Shown: piece after piece, positions 12,040 to 22,195 of the stretch
How positions within the stretch are numbered: position 1 is the first letter of the stretch
Layout of the letters: each line of letters opens with the position of its first letter
From: Cryptomeria japonica
Taxonomy: Eukaryota > Streptophyta > Pinopsida > Cupressales > Cupressaceae
Reading direction: 5' to 3'
Length of the DNA stretch: 58,000 nucleotides
NCBI RefSeq assembly: GCF_030272615.1
Contig: NC_081415.1
Span: forward strand, 268,945,425-269,003,424
Program-made: the position numbers and the translations under genes
Notes under the pieces: model-generated
Seen by the model: the letters and a program-made list of their open reading frames with translations, nothing else
Database searches by the model: none
Told to the model about the DNA's origin: nothing

Positions 12040-12640
12040 GAGTAAAAATAACAAAAATTGTCTTCCCAAAATGTTGAAGAGAATTTCCACCTTCAAAGCA
12101 TCCCAAATTTGGTTATATTTGTGGGGAATGCAAGGCAATCCCCCAAAAGAGTCATATATCAAGGGAAAGGCTCCAACCTAAAAGGTTGAAAGAAGTCACA
12201 AATCTATTTCCAAAGTTATTGAGCCCTATGAAAAAAATAGAAGAGATGTTTGATAGATTCCAACTAACCACAAAAAGGCAACATAAGTATTGAACGCTCA
12301 TATGACGAAGCCTAGACCCCCCACTACTAAGCCTTCAAAAAGAAAACACCAAGAAAAGTGGGTGAGCTTGAGTTCACAACAACCACCCAAATGTTAAAGA
12401 ACATACATTGCTAAGCTGATATCGATGATTACAAATACCATATTTGATTTAAATTGGGAACCATAGGGAGATGAGGGGAAAGCCAACCACATCTAAGATG
12501 GAACATATTATTAAAAAAAGTTGTATTGAGACTCCATCTCCAATCTTTCCACTAAGAATTGGTAGAATGAACACCAATTTTATGTCCAACATCCTCAAGG
12601 ATGGCCCCATATCTATATGAAATGTCTTATAATCTTTAAA
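12040..12640 (-). pseudogene. LINE 3' fragment (zinc-binding RT tail)
   Basis: Minus-strand translation gives phrases typical of the C-terminal zinc-binding region of plant LINE reverse transcriptases: a C-x2-C-like start (PFCG), then LESIKHLFYFFHRAQ with stops where Gln and Trp are usual, LWK.ICDFFQPF, and FP..YMTLLGDCLAFP. Upstream (12480-12640) are weaker matches with WKD and GDG-like words. Many stops and shifts make this a decayed pseudogene, and no poly(A) tail is clear. The family call rests on pattern recognition only. Confidence 0.5.
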
Positions 12641-14529
12641 ATGTTTCTATAATAAGAACAAAAGATAGAACATAATAAATGAATACATGTATTACAAAAT
12701 TCTTATTTTCACACATCAATAAAATAATATATATTAACTTCAAATTGATATCTCTAAATATTAAATTTATTAATATAGAATTCTAAAGACCATTAAGCCA
12801 ATAGGCTTTTAGTATGGGGTTTTTGGCCAGAAAAGTGTCAGCCACCTGGAAAAAAAAATTCCAGTCACATTTTCTGATAACATAAATCTTGAAGCTAGTT
12901 GGTGACATGTGCTTCTTGAAATTTATTTTTGCAAGGACTCCTGAAGTTTATTAAATTGTGTTGGAGCTTGTAGGATAACACATAAGCATTTAATGAGAAA
13001 TTTACAACTCTTGTAAATTTTCTCGATGATAAGCAGCTCAGACATGTGAATCTAGAACCCTAAATATGTTGCCACATTTATGGGTGATGTGGTTGTTTTT
13101 GGGGAATTCATGCACCACCATGAAGATGGCATCGCCATGAAGACAAACCGTCATGGGCACTTCTGCAAATTGTGAGGTATGTTTGGGTTTTTGTGGTGTT
13201 CTTTCTTCCTCTATTTTGGCATTATGTGTTATGTGTGTCTAAATTGATTTTCCATCATCAAAATAATGCATTTCTTTCTCAAACATTTTAGTGTTTCTAC
13301 AAGGTGTAGATGATAGATTTTGAGCGATGTTTAGGCATTCAAGCTATATTATTTTAGAAATATGGATGTCAAGTCGTCAGCTGGTTTTAAAATTATAAAT
13401 TTTTAATTAAAAATGATAATAATTTGTCAATCCTTCTTAGCATTTGAAGAATCTATGTTGTGTCATTACTGATTTTTTAATTTAATCAAGGTTTAGATTG
13501 AATTTTGTGATATGGGTTGTTTGTAAATGGAACTTGACATTCTAGTTATTCGTATTTGTTTTATTCTACTAATCAGATTTATGTAGTCATTGACAAGCTT
13601 CATGATAGAAAACTCCCTCTAGAGATTCGAGAAAGGTCCAATGCAATCAAGTACATAGTGAATTTTTCTCTCTTTCAATTTAATTTATGATTATGCTACG
13701 CCAATTTTAAATTGTGCAAAATAGTTTAACCAAAAATGTATATCTTCCCTTCTTTGTTCTTTATCTACATGTGTGTAGAATTTATTTTTTATTCTGAATG
13801 GAATTTTTATAAATAAATCTCAGATTTGACATTCCCTATTTGAATGGTACTAAAAAACCAGGCATGCCCTTTTTAACATGTTTTCCATCTTAAGCATTCT
13901 TCTTGCTTATATAGTATCAAATTCCTATCATTTGACTTAGAAGTCACATTTGAGGTGATTATATTCTAACAATATGCATCTGTGATGAACATAGAAGCAT
14001 AACCAATGATGTTGAAACCCTCATTATCATCACGTCAACTGCTTTGCCTAATGGCTAGACTATGGTCCATTCGATTAGTTTTTATTCAATCTTAAGTCTG
14101 TATGTTGTAGATAAATTGAAAGAATTTTTGGATGGCTCAGATTTAATTTTTTGTTGTGATTTTGATATGTCGAGCTTCATATATGGTCCTCTTGCCATTT
14201 GGGGGGTTTATATTTTTGAAATGGACACTTTTTACCAAAAATTTGTGAACAAGCTTTTAGTGTTAGGATGGGCATTAACTTCGCATAAAAAAATTGTTTA
14301 ATATTAATGGAGTAATGGAAAAATAGAGTATACTTTGCAATTTGAATTGTAAAAACTATATAGGTTGTTAATACAAAAAATAGAGGATTAGTAAAAACTA
14401 TATAGGCTGCAATTTGTCAATGGCATACAATGCAACTTATCTAGCACCATGAATATGCTCAGTAATTATGCATGACTTAGATAGGTTCAATGTCTCTTTG
14501 TAAGTCATGGTGTTTTGAAAACTAATAAC
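12641..14529. other. T-rich, intron-like host sequence left of the giant element
   Basis: The plus strand is T-rich and contains good splice-like signals: a GAG|GTATGT donor at 13177 and an acceptor with a preceding pyrimidine-rich stretch and 'ctaat' ending CAG at 13576. This is what a plant intron looks like on its sense strand. Removing the giant element joins this DNA to 52659-55060, which has the same character. No complete gene could be assembled. Confidence 0.4.
13577..13650 (+). other. Candidate short exon of a host gene
   Basis: Directly after a good acceptor (ttctactaatcag) the frame reads IYVVIDKLHDRKLPLEIRER and continues SNAI with no stop, in codon usage unlike the surroundings, and then reaches AA|GTACAT, a usable donor. 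The peptide has the look of a conserved helical protein, but I do not recognise the gene. It is 74 bp, so chance is a real alternative. Confidence 0.25.
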
Positions 14530-15149
14530 TCTATTAATGCACATGAAAGGGAACAAGCAAGAAAGAGCCCAAAGAGTTTGTATTGTTAGTCTCAACCAAA
14601 AATCAAATAAGCACAACAAACTCCAAAAACCTTCAAATGCATATCAAAGGAGATGAAAAGAAAACAAAAGAAGCATAAACAAGTGAAAGAAGATTAAGAA
14701 GACTCCCTACGATTCTCCCATTGTGCTCTTGATAGCTCTCCCTTGTTCTTCTCCTCTCCAAGATCCAAATGCTTGCTTGAGTGTAGCTCTCAGTTTCAAC
14801 ATGTAGCCATGGATGCCAAATGAAGGATTGAATGGTTGAAAATGAATTTCTATTGTTGTGCAAATGCATAAATGGAATTGATATGAGAAAGCTAAAATAT
14901 GAGTATTTATGCCAACATAATAACAATGCTTAAAAATGCCTCCCCTTCTTTGCTTGAGGATGAGGGTTCCTTTTTTAGGTAAAATGGAAATTGAAGGGTC
15001 AAGATTGATCTGGCTTAGCAAGGGCTATGATTCCATGAGCAAGGCTTGATCCTCAATCCATGCTTGCAACTTCCACCAATGCAATGGTGACAAGTGGCAT
15101 CATGAGAGGGCTTGAGAGGAGAGGGAAGAGGCATTAAATGCTTGAAGAG

Positions 15150-15635
15150 TGTTGGTGTAAATAATTATTCATCATGGATATTATTACACTTACTTAAGTT
15201 TACTTAGGATAATGCATTTCATAGTAGTTTGGATATGAGACACTTGGGTGTTTGTGCCACATTGGGATAGTGTGTGTAGGAGGAATTCCACCTCTTATGG
15301 TGTTGATCTTGTTATTACACTATCATATCCACTTATTGTGGAGTGATAATTCCACCTTCGGTGGGTGATCCACCTCATGTGGAATATTATATTATTTCTC
15401 CTACCTACCCACACCTATTTCCTACCTACCCTTAAGTTTCTTATTGAGCCACATGTCATACTTGTGTGCTCATACATATCCCTAGCCTTGCCTATATAAG
15501 CAGGCTCATCTACTTTGTATGGAAAAACAAATTATTGATCATTTTCTATTGATGAGAATACAGTTTATTCTTATCCCATATTATGTCTCTATCTTGTACA
15601 TTTCAATGACTTCTTGATCTTGGCAAAATCAAACA
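15150..15635 (+). repeat. 5' LTR of the non-autonomous copia-type element
   Basis: It runs from TGTTGGTG to CAAACA, 486 bp. The U3 region carries three short forms of a 'ccacctc...tatgg/tgtgg' theme near 15280-15380. The TATA box is at 15493-15499. Confidence 0.96.
15493..15499 (+). promoter_or_regulatory. TATA box of the copia-type element
   Basis: CCTATATAAGCAGG is a textbook plant TATA context about 140 bp before the LTR end. The identical box in the 3' LTR is at 20204-20210. Confidence 0.75.
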
Positions 15636-15647
15636 TGGTATCAGAGC
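15636..15647 (+). promoter_or_regulatory. Primer binding site (initiator Met tRNA)
   Basis: TGGTATCAGAGC starts directly after the LTR CA and is complementary to the 3' end of plant initiator Met tRNA, the usual copia primer. Confidence 0.95.
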
Positions 15648-15859
15648 TATTGGAGTCTCATTGATTCGTCTTGAAGAGGCATTATTGTGACGTCAAGAGG
15701 CAGATCTGAGGAGCATCATCATTTGGAGGCGTCCTAGACCAGATCCGACCTCTCCATTGCATCCGGAAGGCCGTTTCCATGAATTTTGGTTATAAAGTTG
15801 GCCTATTTTGGTGAGGAAAAAATTTTTCCCCAATTTTGCTTATCGTACGGATTTTTCGA

Positions 15860-16005
15860 ATTTTATATAATTTTTTCAAAAAAAAAAATTTCTCTGAAAA
15901 TTATTTTTCAAAAATCGAAAATCAAAAAAAATTCAAAAAAAATTCAAAAAAATCGAAAAAAAAATTGAAAAGGCAAAGCAAAAAAATCAAAAAAAAAAAA
16001 ATATT
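15860..16005 (+). repeat. A-rich run in the element leader
   Basis: About 145 bp dominated by A runs broken by TTC, TCG and TTG, immediately before a sharp switch to GC-rich sequence. Frames across it (Lys/Asn-rich) look non-coding. Confidence 0.8.
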
Positions 16006-16690
16006 TTGGGGGGTCCGCAGACCCCCCCCGTGCTCCGACCGTACCCGTTTTGTAGGTACCGCTCGTACCTGTGGTACCAGTCTGCAGATTCCATCTGTCG
16101 CGCCGGCTGTACCTCCCGCGTCCTCGCAGACCGCGCCGTCGCTCGTTCTCCGCGCCGAAGTAGCTCCGCCCGAGCTCCTGTCTGCAGACGCTCCCTTCGC
16201 CCGACACCTGGCACAGGCTCATGCCGCTCCGGACTCCGCAGAGCGGCCCCCGCAGCGCCGCCCAGCAGCGCCTCTCCGGCGCCGCTCCCTCTCCCTGCTC
16301 CTCCCGTCCGGCGGCCTCGGCTCCTCCTCTGGCTCCGTCATTCCCTCCGCTCCGCAGCTCAGGCACCGGGAAGGCCCTCGGCTCTGCCACGTCAGCACAG
16401 CCACTCATCCGCCACGCAGTACGTTCAGAGAGACACATCAGCATCCGTACAGTACGGATCACACGCCAGCTCTGCCGTACTATGACATGCAGATCAAACC
16501 GTACGCCACGCAGACAGTACGGACTGCCACATCAACAGCTTAGTCAACTTTGCGCAATCATCATTCCGTACAGTACGAAATACCCAGTCATCTTGCCACG
16601 TCATCTGTCCGTACGGTACGGACGTCCAGTCAGCCAGGCAGCGAAGTTTTGGCGACGGTCATACGGGCCGTCAAATTTAACCCCGTGATT
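16006..16690 (+). other. Structured GC-rich leader island with CCGTAC palindromes
   Basis: A GC-rich block in AT-rich surroundings. It opens with a perfect 8-bp stem hairpin (GGGGGGTC, loop CGCA, GACCCCCC) at 16008-16027. It ends with a cluster of palindromes: CCGTACAGTACGG at 16445-16457, CCGTACAGTACG at 16566-16577, CCGTACGGTACGG at 16609-16621, plus half-sites near 16475, 16499 and 16516. Several overlapping frames on both strands stay open for 150-230 codons, which is expected where stops are rare by composition; none starts in a good context or resembles a protein. A role in RNA packaging or dimerisation is an inference. Confidence 0.7.
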
Positions 16691-17355
16691 TGCTGACGTC
16701 AGCGCCACATCAGCAGGGTTTGAAACTTTTTGGACCCCTTCTCATTTGCATTTTTGATTTTGCAGTTCAACTTCAAATGGCCATAACTTGCTCATTTTTG
16801 CTCCTTTTTCGGTGCAATTTTTTTTTTGAAATGGGCTAGAATTTCGTGCTCTCCGCAGTGGTGAAAGAATTTTTTGATTTTGATGCACGGATTTTTCAGA
16901 AAATGCAGTTTTTGGTGACTGTCCTTGAGTAATCCCAGTTTTTGCAACTTCAGAGGCTTCGTTTGGGGTCATCCGACCTCCTTTTTAGGTGCCGTTTTTT
17001 TTGAAAGTGCGTATTTTTTCATCTACTTTCACATGATGCTATCAGATTGATGTCATTGTAAGTAGAAATTGTACTTTCAGATCTTGGCCATTTTTGGCTC
17101 TCTTGGTACTTGTATATTTGCTTGAATCTCAGTTAGATTCATTGCACTATTGATTGAAGTCTCTTGTATCTCATTTGAGAAGTTGTAAAATTTGCATCAT
17201 AAGTCCACTTTGCCTTGTTTTGCAAGTGGCTCATTGTAATCGCACTAAGTATAAAGTGCCAAAATCATCACTTTTGGGGGGGTACTTTGATTGATTGAAT
17301 TTGGGGGGTGTCTCTTGTGCTTTTGTACTCTTGTGTTCTTTCCTTTTTTGCTGCT

Positions 17356-19638
17356 ATGGGTTCTTCTAAGTTTCCTCTCTTAACTCCACATAATTATGCT
17401 ACTTGGAAAATTGATGCATGGAGTAAACTTATGGAAAAAGGACTCACTCATTATATTGATGGAACTATTGTTGCTCCAGCTGATCCTAAGGCTGATCCAG
17501 TTGGTCACTTAGATTGGCTCACTAAAAATATCATGGCAATTGGTACCTTAAGAAAGTATGTATCAAAGGATCTCATTTTTCATATTGAGAAATGTACTCT
17601 AATCAAGGATGCTTGGCAAAAGTTTCAAGACTTGTATGGTCAAGTTGATGAGATTAGGGGATATCAAATTGATAGTGATCTCACCATGTTAGATCCCAAG
17701 AACTTTGATACTATACAAGATTATGTCACTAAGGCAAATGAGTTAAGGGCACAACTCAAAGATTGTGGCATTGATAAGAAGGATACTCAATTGATATTCA
17801 ACTTGATAGGCAAACTTCCACAAGAATATGCAGCATTTGTTTCTAGTTTCCAAACTCATAGGATGACAATGGGTTCAAGCTACAAAATGCCTACATTTGA
17901 TGCTTTCAATGAAATGTTGATGATGGAACAAACTAAGTTGATAAGCATGGGCATTCTTAAGACTTCTTCTAAGTCTCAAGCATTAGTAGCAAATCAAGGA
18001 AACAAAGGAAATCAAGGAAAGGACAACTCAAACAAGAAGAAATGGCAATCAAAACCTAAGGAAAAAGCACCATCTTCTCCACAACAAGGAGATTCATCTT
18101 CTTCCAAGAAAGATAATTCACCAAAGAGAGAGAGACCTACTTGTGCTTATTGTAAAAAGATTGGTCATGAGGAACATCGTTGCCATACTAAGAAGATTGA
18201 TGAGCTCACACATATCATCAAAAAGCATAACATTGATTTGCCTAAAGTCTACAAGAAGGATGATTCATCAACTTCCACTTCCTCACATTCAAAAGGAAAA
18301 GGGCAAGCATTCATGGCTTCTACAAGTGGAAAAACTCACTCTTTTGGAACAAGAAAAGGAAAAGCTCTATGTGCTACAACAAATCATACTTCAGAGAGAT
18401 GGCTTCTAGATTCAGGGGCTTCTCATCATATGGCATCTTCACAGTCTATGTTCTCTACATTTGAGCCTTGCACCATGCCTCAGATTTTGATGGGCAATCA
18501 TACATACATGGATGTGATTGGGAAAGGATCTATTGACATTGGGGATAACTCCTTCAATGATGTGTTGTGTGTACCCCACTTGACAAACAATCTCCTTTCT
18601 ATCTATCAAATCACACATGGTGCAACTAAGAAAGTTGTGGAGTTCACACCTGACTCAGTTTTTATTAGAGACATGGAGACTAGAGCTATCATTGCAACTG
18701 GGGTGGTTGATCATGCATCTCGGTTATACTCCTTTTCAGATTTTGTTGATAATGATGATTTCACATTTGATGATTCTACACATGATGATCACACTTATTG
18801 TGATAGTTCAGATTTTGAGGAGAACTTTGGACACTTGAACATGGGGATTCTCACATGTAACCCCGTTCTTGAGTCTTGTACTTCATCTTCTCGTATTGAT
18901 ATTACATCACCTATTGCACCTGATGATGCAGCTAGTGCGACAGTTTTGCCTTCATGTGATTCAGTGCAGCAGGATATACATTGTCTTCCAGCTTCAGATT
19001 CATGGGATGATTACATGACAGACATTGCAGGTTTGTTTGTGGAATCCTACATTGCAGATTTGGGAGACATCATTGATGACATACATCTTCTCTTTGATGA
19101 AGATGATCCTTCTTCGATTGTTGCGAGGGCACACTCTGACCCTCTTGTTCATTCTCTACATGATCATTCTTTCGAGGTTGACATGATTGTGGATACTTAT
19201 GTACAGCAGTTGGAGGAGGTCTCTTTATGCTTTGAGGAGACACATGAGTCTTTGGATATTGTTCTACATTCATCTTCACTAGGTGTTGGAGTTCCTTTTT
19301 CAGTAGTGTGGAGCAGTTCACCATCTTTGGAAGGGGTATCTTTCAGCATCGACATGGGGACACTTGAGCAGTTTTCAGAGATTCCTTTCATCATGAGTTT
19401 TCTTCATTCATCTTCCCTTCATGATTGGGGAGACTTCATGGATACACCTTTGGTTTTGTTTCTTCCTAAGGGGAGGAATGTTGTTCGACGTTCGTGGAGC
19501 AGTTTCTTCATACATCGAGCTTCTATCATTGGTGCAGATTCTTCATTGAGGGATGATCACAGTTTGACTTCTCTTCTTCTCTCGTATGGGGGGGACTATT
19601 TCCTCACATGGGGTTTTGTTCCTCACATACTTCTTTGA
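17356..19638 (+). CDS. Gag-protease polyprotein with unknown acidic C-terminal tail
   Basis: This is an intact 760-residue frame. The ATG at 17356 is chosen because MGSSKFPLLTPHNYATW is the usual start of copia Gag; the open frame upstream has no ATG. Residues 1-200 are a copia Gag (LIKDAWQKFQDLYG, KLPQEYAAFVSSF), which forms the particle. Residues 263-276 are a CCHC zinc knuckle (C263, C266, H271, C276) for RNA binding, in a Lys/Ser-rich stretch. The aspartic protease has the catalytic DSGA at 352-355 and the usual VPHLTNNLLSI ending. A vestige of the integrase N-terminus (FGHLN, 491-495) follows, then about 265 residues rich in Asp, Ser and His with several Trp, matching nothing I know. The last residues are hydrophobic (YFLTWGFVPHILL). 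No RT or RNase H follows. It could be a fused novel domain or a frame-evolved remnant. Confidence 0.93.
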   Translation: MGSSKFPLLTPHNYATWKIDAWSKLMEKGLTHYIDGTIVAPADPKADPVGHLDWLTKNIMAIGTLRKYVSKDLIFHIEKCTLIKDAWQKFQDLYGQVDEIRGYQIDSDLTMLDPKNFDTIQDYVTKANELRAQLKDCGIDKKDTQLIFNLIGKLPQEYAAFVSSFQTHRMTMGSSYKMPTFDAFNEMLMMEQTKLISMGILKTSSKSQALVANQGNKGNQGKDNSNKKKWQSKPKEKAPSSPQQGDSSSSKKDNSPKRERPTCAYCKKIGHEEHRCHTKKIDELTHIIKKHNIDLPKVYKKDDSSTSTSSHSKGKGQAFMASTSGKTHSFGTRKGKALCATTNHTSERWLLDSGASHHMASSQSMFSTFEPCTMPQILMGNHTYMDVIGKGSIDIGDNSFNDVLCVPHLTNNLLSIYQITHGATKKVVEFTPDSVFIRDMETRAIIATGVVDHASRLYSFSDFVDNDDFTFDDSTHDDHTYCDSSDFEENFGHLNMGILTCNPVLESCTSSSRIDITSPIAPDDAASATVLPSCDSVQQDIHCLPASDSWDDYMTDIAGLFVESYIADLGDIIDDIHLLFDEDDPSSIVARAHSDPLVHSLHDHSFEVDMIVDTYVQQLEEVSLCFEETHESLDIVLHSSSLGVGVPFSVVWSSSPSLEGVSFSIDMGTLEQFSEIPFIMSFLHSSSLHDWGDFMDTPLVLFLPKGRNVVRRSWSSFFIHRASIIGADSSLRDDHSLTSLLLSYGGDYFLTWGFVPHILL

Positions 19639-19850
19639 GAGTTCTCTTGTATAGCTTTCATCTCTCTTTTGGGGGAGGGTTTTTTCCCATTGGGTTTTTC
19701 TCTCTTTCCCCACTTTGTGAGAGATTTCATTGCATTGGTTTGCATGCATTTGCATTTGTGCATGGGTACCTAACATGGCCTCGTAGTCGGGACCCATCTT
19801 GCATTGCTTAGTTGCATTGTAGACTTAAGTGCATTCCCTTAAGTTGCACT
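19639..19850 (+). other. 3' untranslated segment of the copia-type element
   Basis: T-rich sequence between the ORF stop and the purine tract. It holds CTTAAGTGCA near 19823-19832 and an inverted partner TGCACTTAAG near 19845-19854, about 12 bp apart, forming a possible stem next to the plus-strand primer. Confidence 0.6.
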
Positions 19851-19860
19851 TAAGGGGGGG
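19851..19860 (+). promoter_or_regulatory. Polypurine tract of the copia-type element
   Basis: TAAGGGGGGG directly abuts the TGTTGG of the 3' LTR. Confidence 0.9.
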
Positions 19861-20346
19861 TGTTGGTGTAAATAATTATTCATCATGGATATTATTACAC
19901 TTACTTAAGTTTACTTAGGATAATGCATTTCATAGTAGTTTGGATATGAGACACTTGGGTGTTTGTGCCACATTGGGATAGTGTGTGTAGGAGGAATTCC
20001 ACCTCTTATGGTGTTGATCTTGTTATTACACTATCATATCCACTTATTGTGGAATGATAATTCCACCTTCGGTGGGTGATCCACCTCATGTGGAATATTA
20101 TATTATTTCTCCTACCTACCCACACCTATTTCCTACCTACCCTTAAGTTTCTTATTGAGCCACATGTCATACTTGTGTGCTCATACATATCCCTAGCCTT
20201 GCCTATATAAGCAGGCTCATCTACTTTGTATGGAAAAACAAATTATTGATCATTTTCTATTGATGAGAATACAGTTTATTCTTATCCCATATTATGTCTC
20301 TATCTTGTACATTTCAATGACTTCTTGATCTTGGCAAAATCAAACA
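19861..20346 (+). repeat. 3' LTR of the copia-type element
   Basis: 486 bp, identical to the 5' LTR except A for G at 20054; it ends CAAACA and is followed by the AAGAG duplication. Confidence 0.96.
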
Positions 20347-21128
20347 AAGAGAAATGATGGTTACCCTAGGGGGTTTGGTTAGGGTTAGGTCAGTGGATAA
20401 AGCTTTTATCCAAGGGATAAATGAATGTGCAAGGCTTAAAGGGTAACCATGGTCAAAGCATTGAATGCTTGAAGAGACTTGAGGGTTAGATGGATGGTTG
20501 AGTTAGAGGAAAAGTCTCTAACCAAGGGTCAAAGGTGGGTACGTCAAATTAAAGCCTTTAAGGCTTAAGAAGACTTTGGGGGTTAACTTGTGGAAGGGAG
20601 AAAGCTTTTAATGATTTTGAGAAGTGACTTCTCCCTAATCCCTTAGTTAGGAATGTGAAAATGTTTAGAAGGGGATTAGGCTAAATTAGAAGGGATAAGA
20701 AGAATTTAGAAGAAGGGTTATTGTGCAAGTGGGTTTTGTAGGAGAATCCAAGTGGGTGAGGGTAAATAGGCTTTTAATTAAAATATAATTCATTTATATC
20801 AATTAAATATGCAACTTGCATTGAATGAGTATTTTAAATAAATATTTATTTATTTAAATATGGATTTTGATTGGGGGATTTTAAATAAATGTAATTTTTT
20901 TAAATGAGAGGAGAGTGGGAAATTAAATAAATTAATAGATTTATTTAATAGTTGGACTATAGTTAGTAATCTTAATTTAAATAAATTTATGAAATTTATT
21001 TAATTAAAATAATAGAATAAGGTTGGAATGAATTAATTAAATGTAAATTTAATTAATAGAAGAGAATTAGTGCTTTAAACAAATATTAAACATTTATTTA
21101 TTTTAGTGGACATAATTATGTGTCTACA

Positions 21129-21141
21129 TTTGCCCCTCTTT
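21129..21141 (-). promoter_or_regulatory. Polypurine tract of the giant element
   Basis: The minus-strand AAAGAGGGGCAAA lies directly before TGTAGACAC, the start of the 3' LTR on that strand. This fixes E1 as the 3' LTR. Confidence 0.85.
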
Positions 21142-21650
21142 GAGGCGATGTAGTTTATTGCGTCGTTTCAAAGAAAACCAGATAGGCATTGGAAATGCCC
21201 CATGGATGTTATTTTAGTGGGAGGCATGCCCCTCAAGAGATGGGCCGAAAATTTTAAAAAATCGGGCGATCTCTCAAAAAATAGAAAGAATTAAAGGAAT
21301 GATAGAATGGAGGATTTGGGATTGAATGGTGAAAGAATGGAGGAAAACCAGGTTAATACGGAGAAATGGCGAGTCTCGAAAGTTCCTAAGTTCCACGGCG
21401 ACGGGCAGAGTGAAGAAGGGATAGGGCTAGGTAGGGTATATTTGAGCGATAAGGGTTAATTTGACCTCATTTTTATACACCTCCATAGTGATTTTGAGCT
21501 CTTCTAGAGACCTTTTGTGAGCAACCTGCAACAAAAATCATGGTGATTCTGATAGCAGATGATTGATTTGAGCAAATATGGAGGTACCAGTGGCTAGCCA
21601 AATACAGTCCTCGATAAGTCCAATTCTGAGTTTTTCATTTTGAGCTTATT
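21142..21650. other. 3' non-coding part of the giant element
   Basis: No gene is visible. The segment is the untranslated stretch between the purine tract and the leader of the antisense plant-mobile-domain gene. Confidence 0.5.
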
Positions 21651-21654
21651 TTAT

Positions 21655-21930
21655 GCATGTTTTAGCTATTCAAAGTCAACCTAAGACAAATGCACTAAAA
21701 CTTTGTTTTAGCTCTTTTGTCGTTTGTTCTAGTGATCTTGTGTTGCAATGGTGCAATTGTATAGTAGTTTCAGCTCTATTGTACATTTAGCGCATTTGCA
21801 TAGTAAGTGTAATACTTTTGATTTTTTTAGCTATACTACTTTTGTCTTTGTAGGTGTAGCACTATTGTAGTGTTGTTTTAGCACTTTTGATTTTAACGTT
21901 GTAGCGCCTTTGTTGAGTTAAAATAACACT
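21655..21930 (+). promoter_or_regulatory. TTTTAGCGCTTTTG-like motif array before the antisense gene
   Basis: At least eight imperfect copies of TTTTAGCnCnTTTG (for example TTTTAGCTCTTTTG near 21702, TTTAGCGCATTTG near 21787, TTTTAGCACTTTTG near 21876, GTAGCGCCTTTG near 21899) occur every 25-40 bp on the plus strand, upstream of the plus-strand plant-mobile-domain gene. The same motif occurs on the minus strand at 50890-51130, upstream of gag. Confidence 0.65.
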
Positions 21931-22195
21931 TTTATTTTTGGTGGCCCAGTTGAAGTTTATATGTGACAATTGATGTCAATTTGTGTTGTTTAGGCTATTT
22001 GTTGAGGTTTATGAGACTCATTGTACCTGTTAAGACTAATAAATTGATGTAAATGCCTTTTGTACTCTAGGTGTGCATGATTTGATTTACCTATTGAGAC
22101 TAGAGATACTTGATCAAAAAGTATCTAGTGAAGTCTAGGTATGAGCTGATTATGTTAGCAAAGAACTTGACATTGTCACTTTATTGCTTTTGTAG

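Larger units (their letters stand above)
15150..20346 (+). mobile_element. Young non-autonomous copia-type LTR retrotransposon
   Basis: Two 486-bp LTRs differ at one base (G at 15343, A at 20054), giving 99.8% identity, and the element has an exact AAGAG duplication (15145-15149 and 20347-20351). It has an initiator-Met-tRNA primer site, a 1.7-kb leader, one intact ORF and a purine tract; total length is 5,197 bp. The ORF covers Gag and protease and then an unknown tail; there is no integrase core, reverse transcriptase or RNase H in the 4.2-kb interior. It must therefore borrow these from an autonomous relative. The near-identical LTRs and open frame indicate a very recent insertion. Confidence 0.95.
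14535..21128 (-). repeat. 3' LTR (E1) of the giant element, interrupted
   Basis: The native LTR is 14535-15149 joined to 20352-21128 (1,392 bp); the middle is the copia-type insertion. It matches E2 at 51251-52653 throughout, at about 93% by eye over a 200-bp sample. The 14535 end reads TA where E2 has TG, so one terminal base has mutated; the other end is CTACA in both. The minus-strand TATAAAA of E2 is altered here to TAAAAAA (near 14971-14978). Confidence 0.9.

Noticed and set aside
15836-16688. Several overlapping frames of 150-235 codons on both strands in the GC-rich leader
   Set aside because: Five frames open at once in a stop-poor GC island, no family resemblance, and a Lys-rich start in an A run; best explained by base composition.
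17308-17355. Upstream extension of the copia-type ORF by 16 codons
   Set aside because: It would need a GTG start; the first ATG (17356) gives the canonical copia Gag N-terminus.
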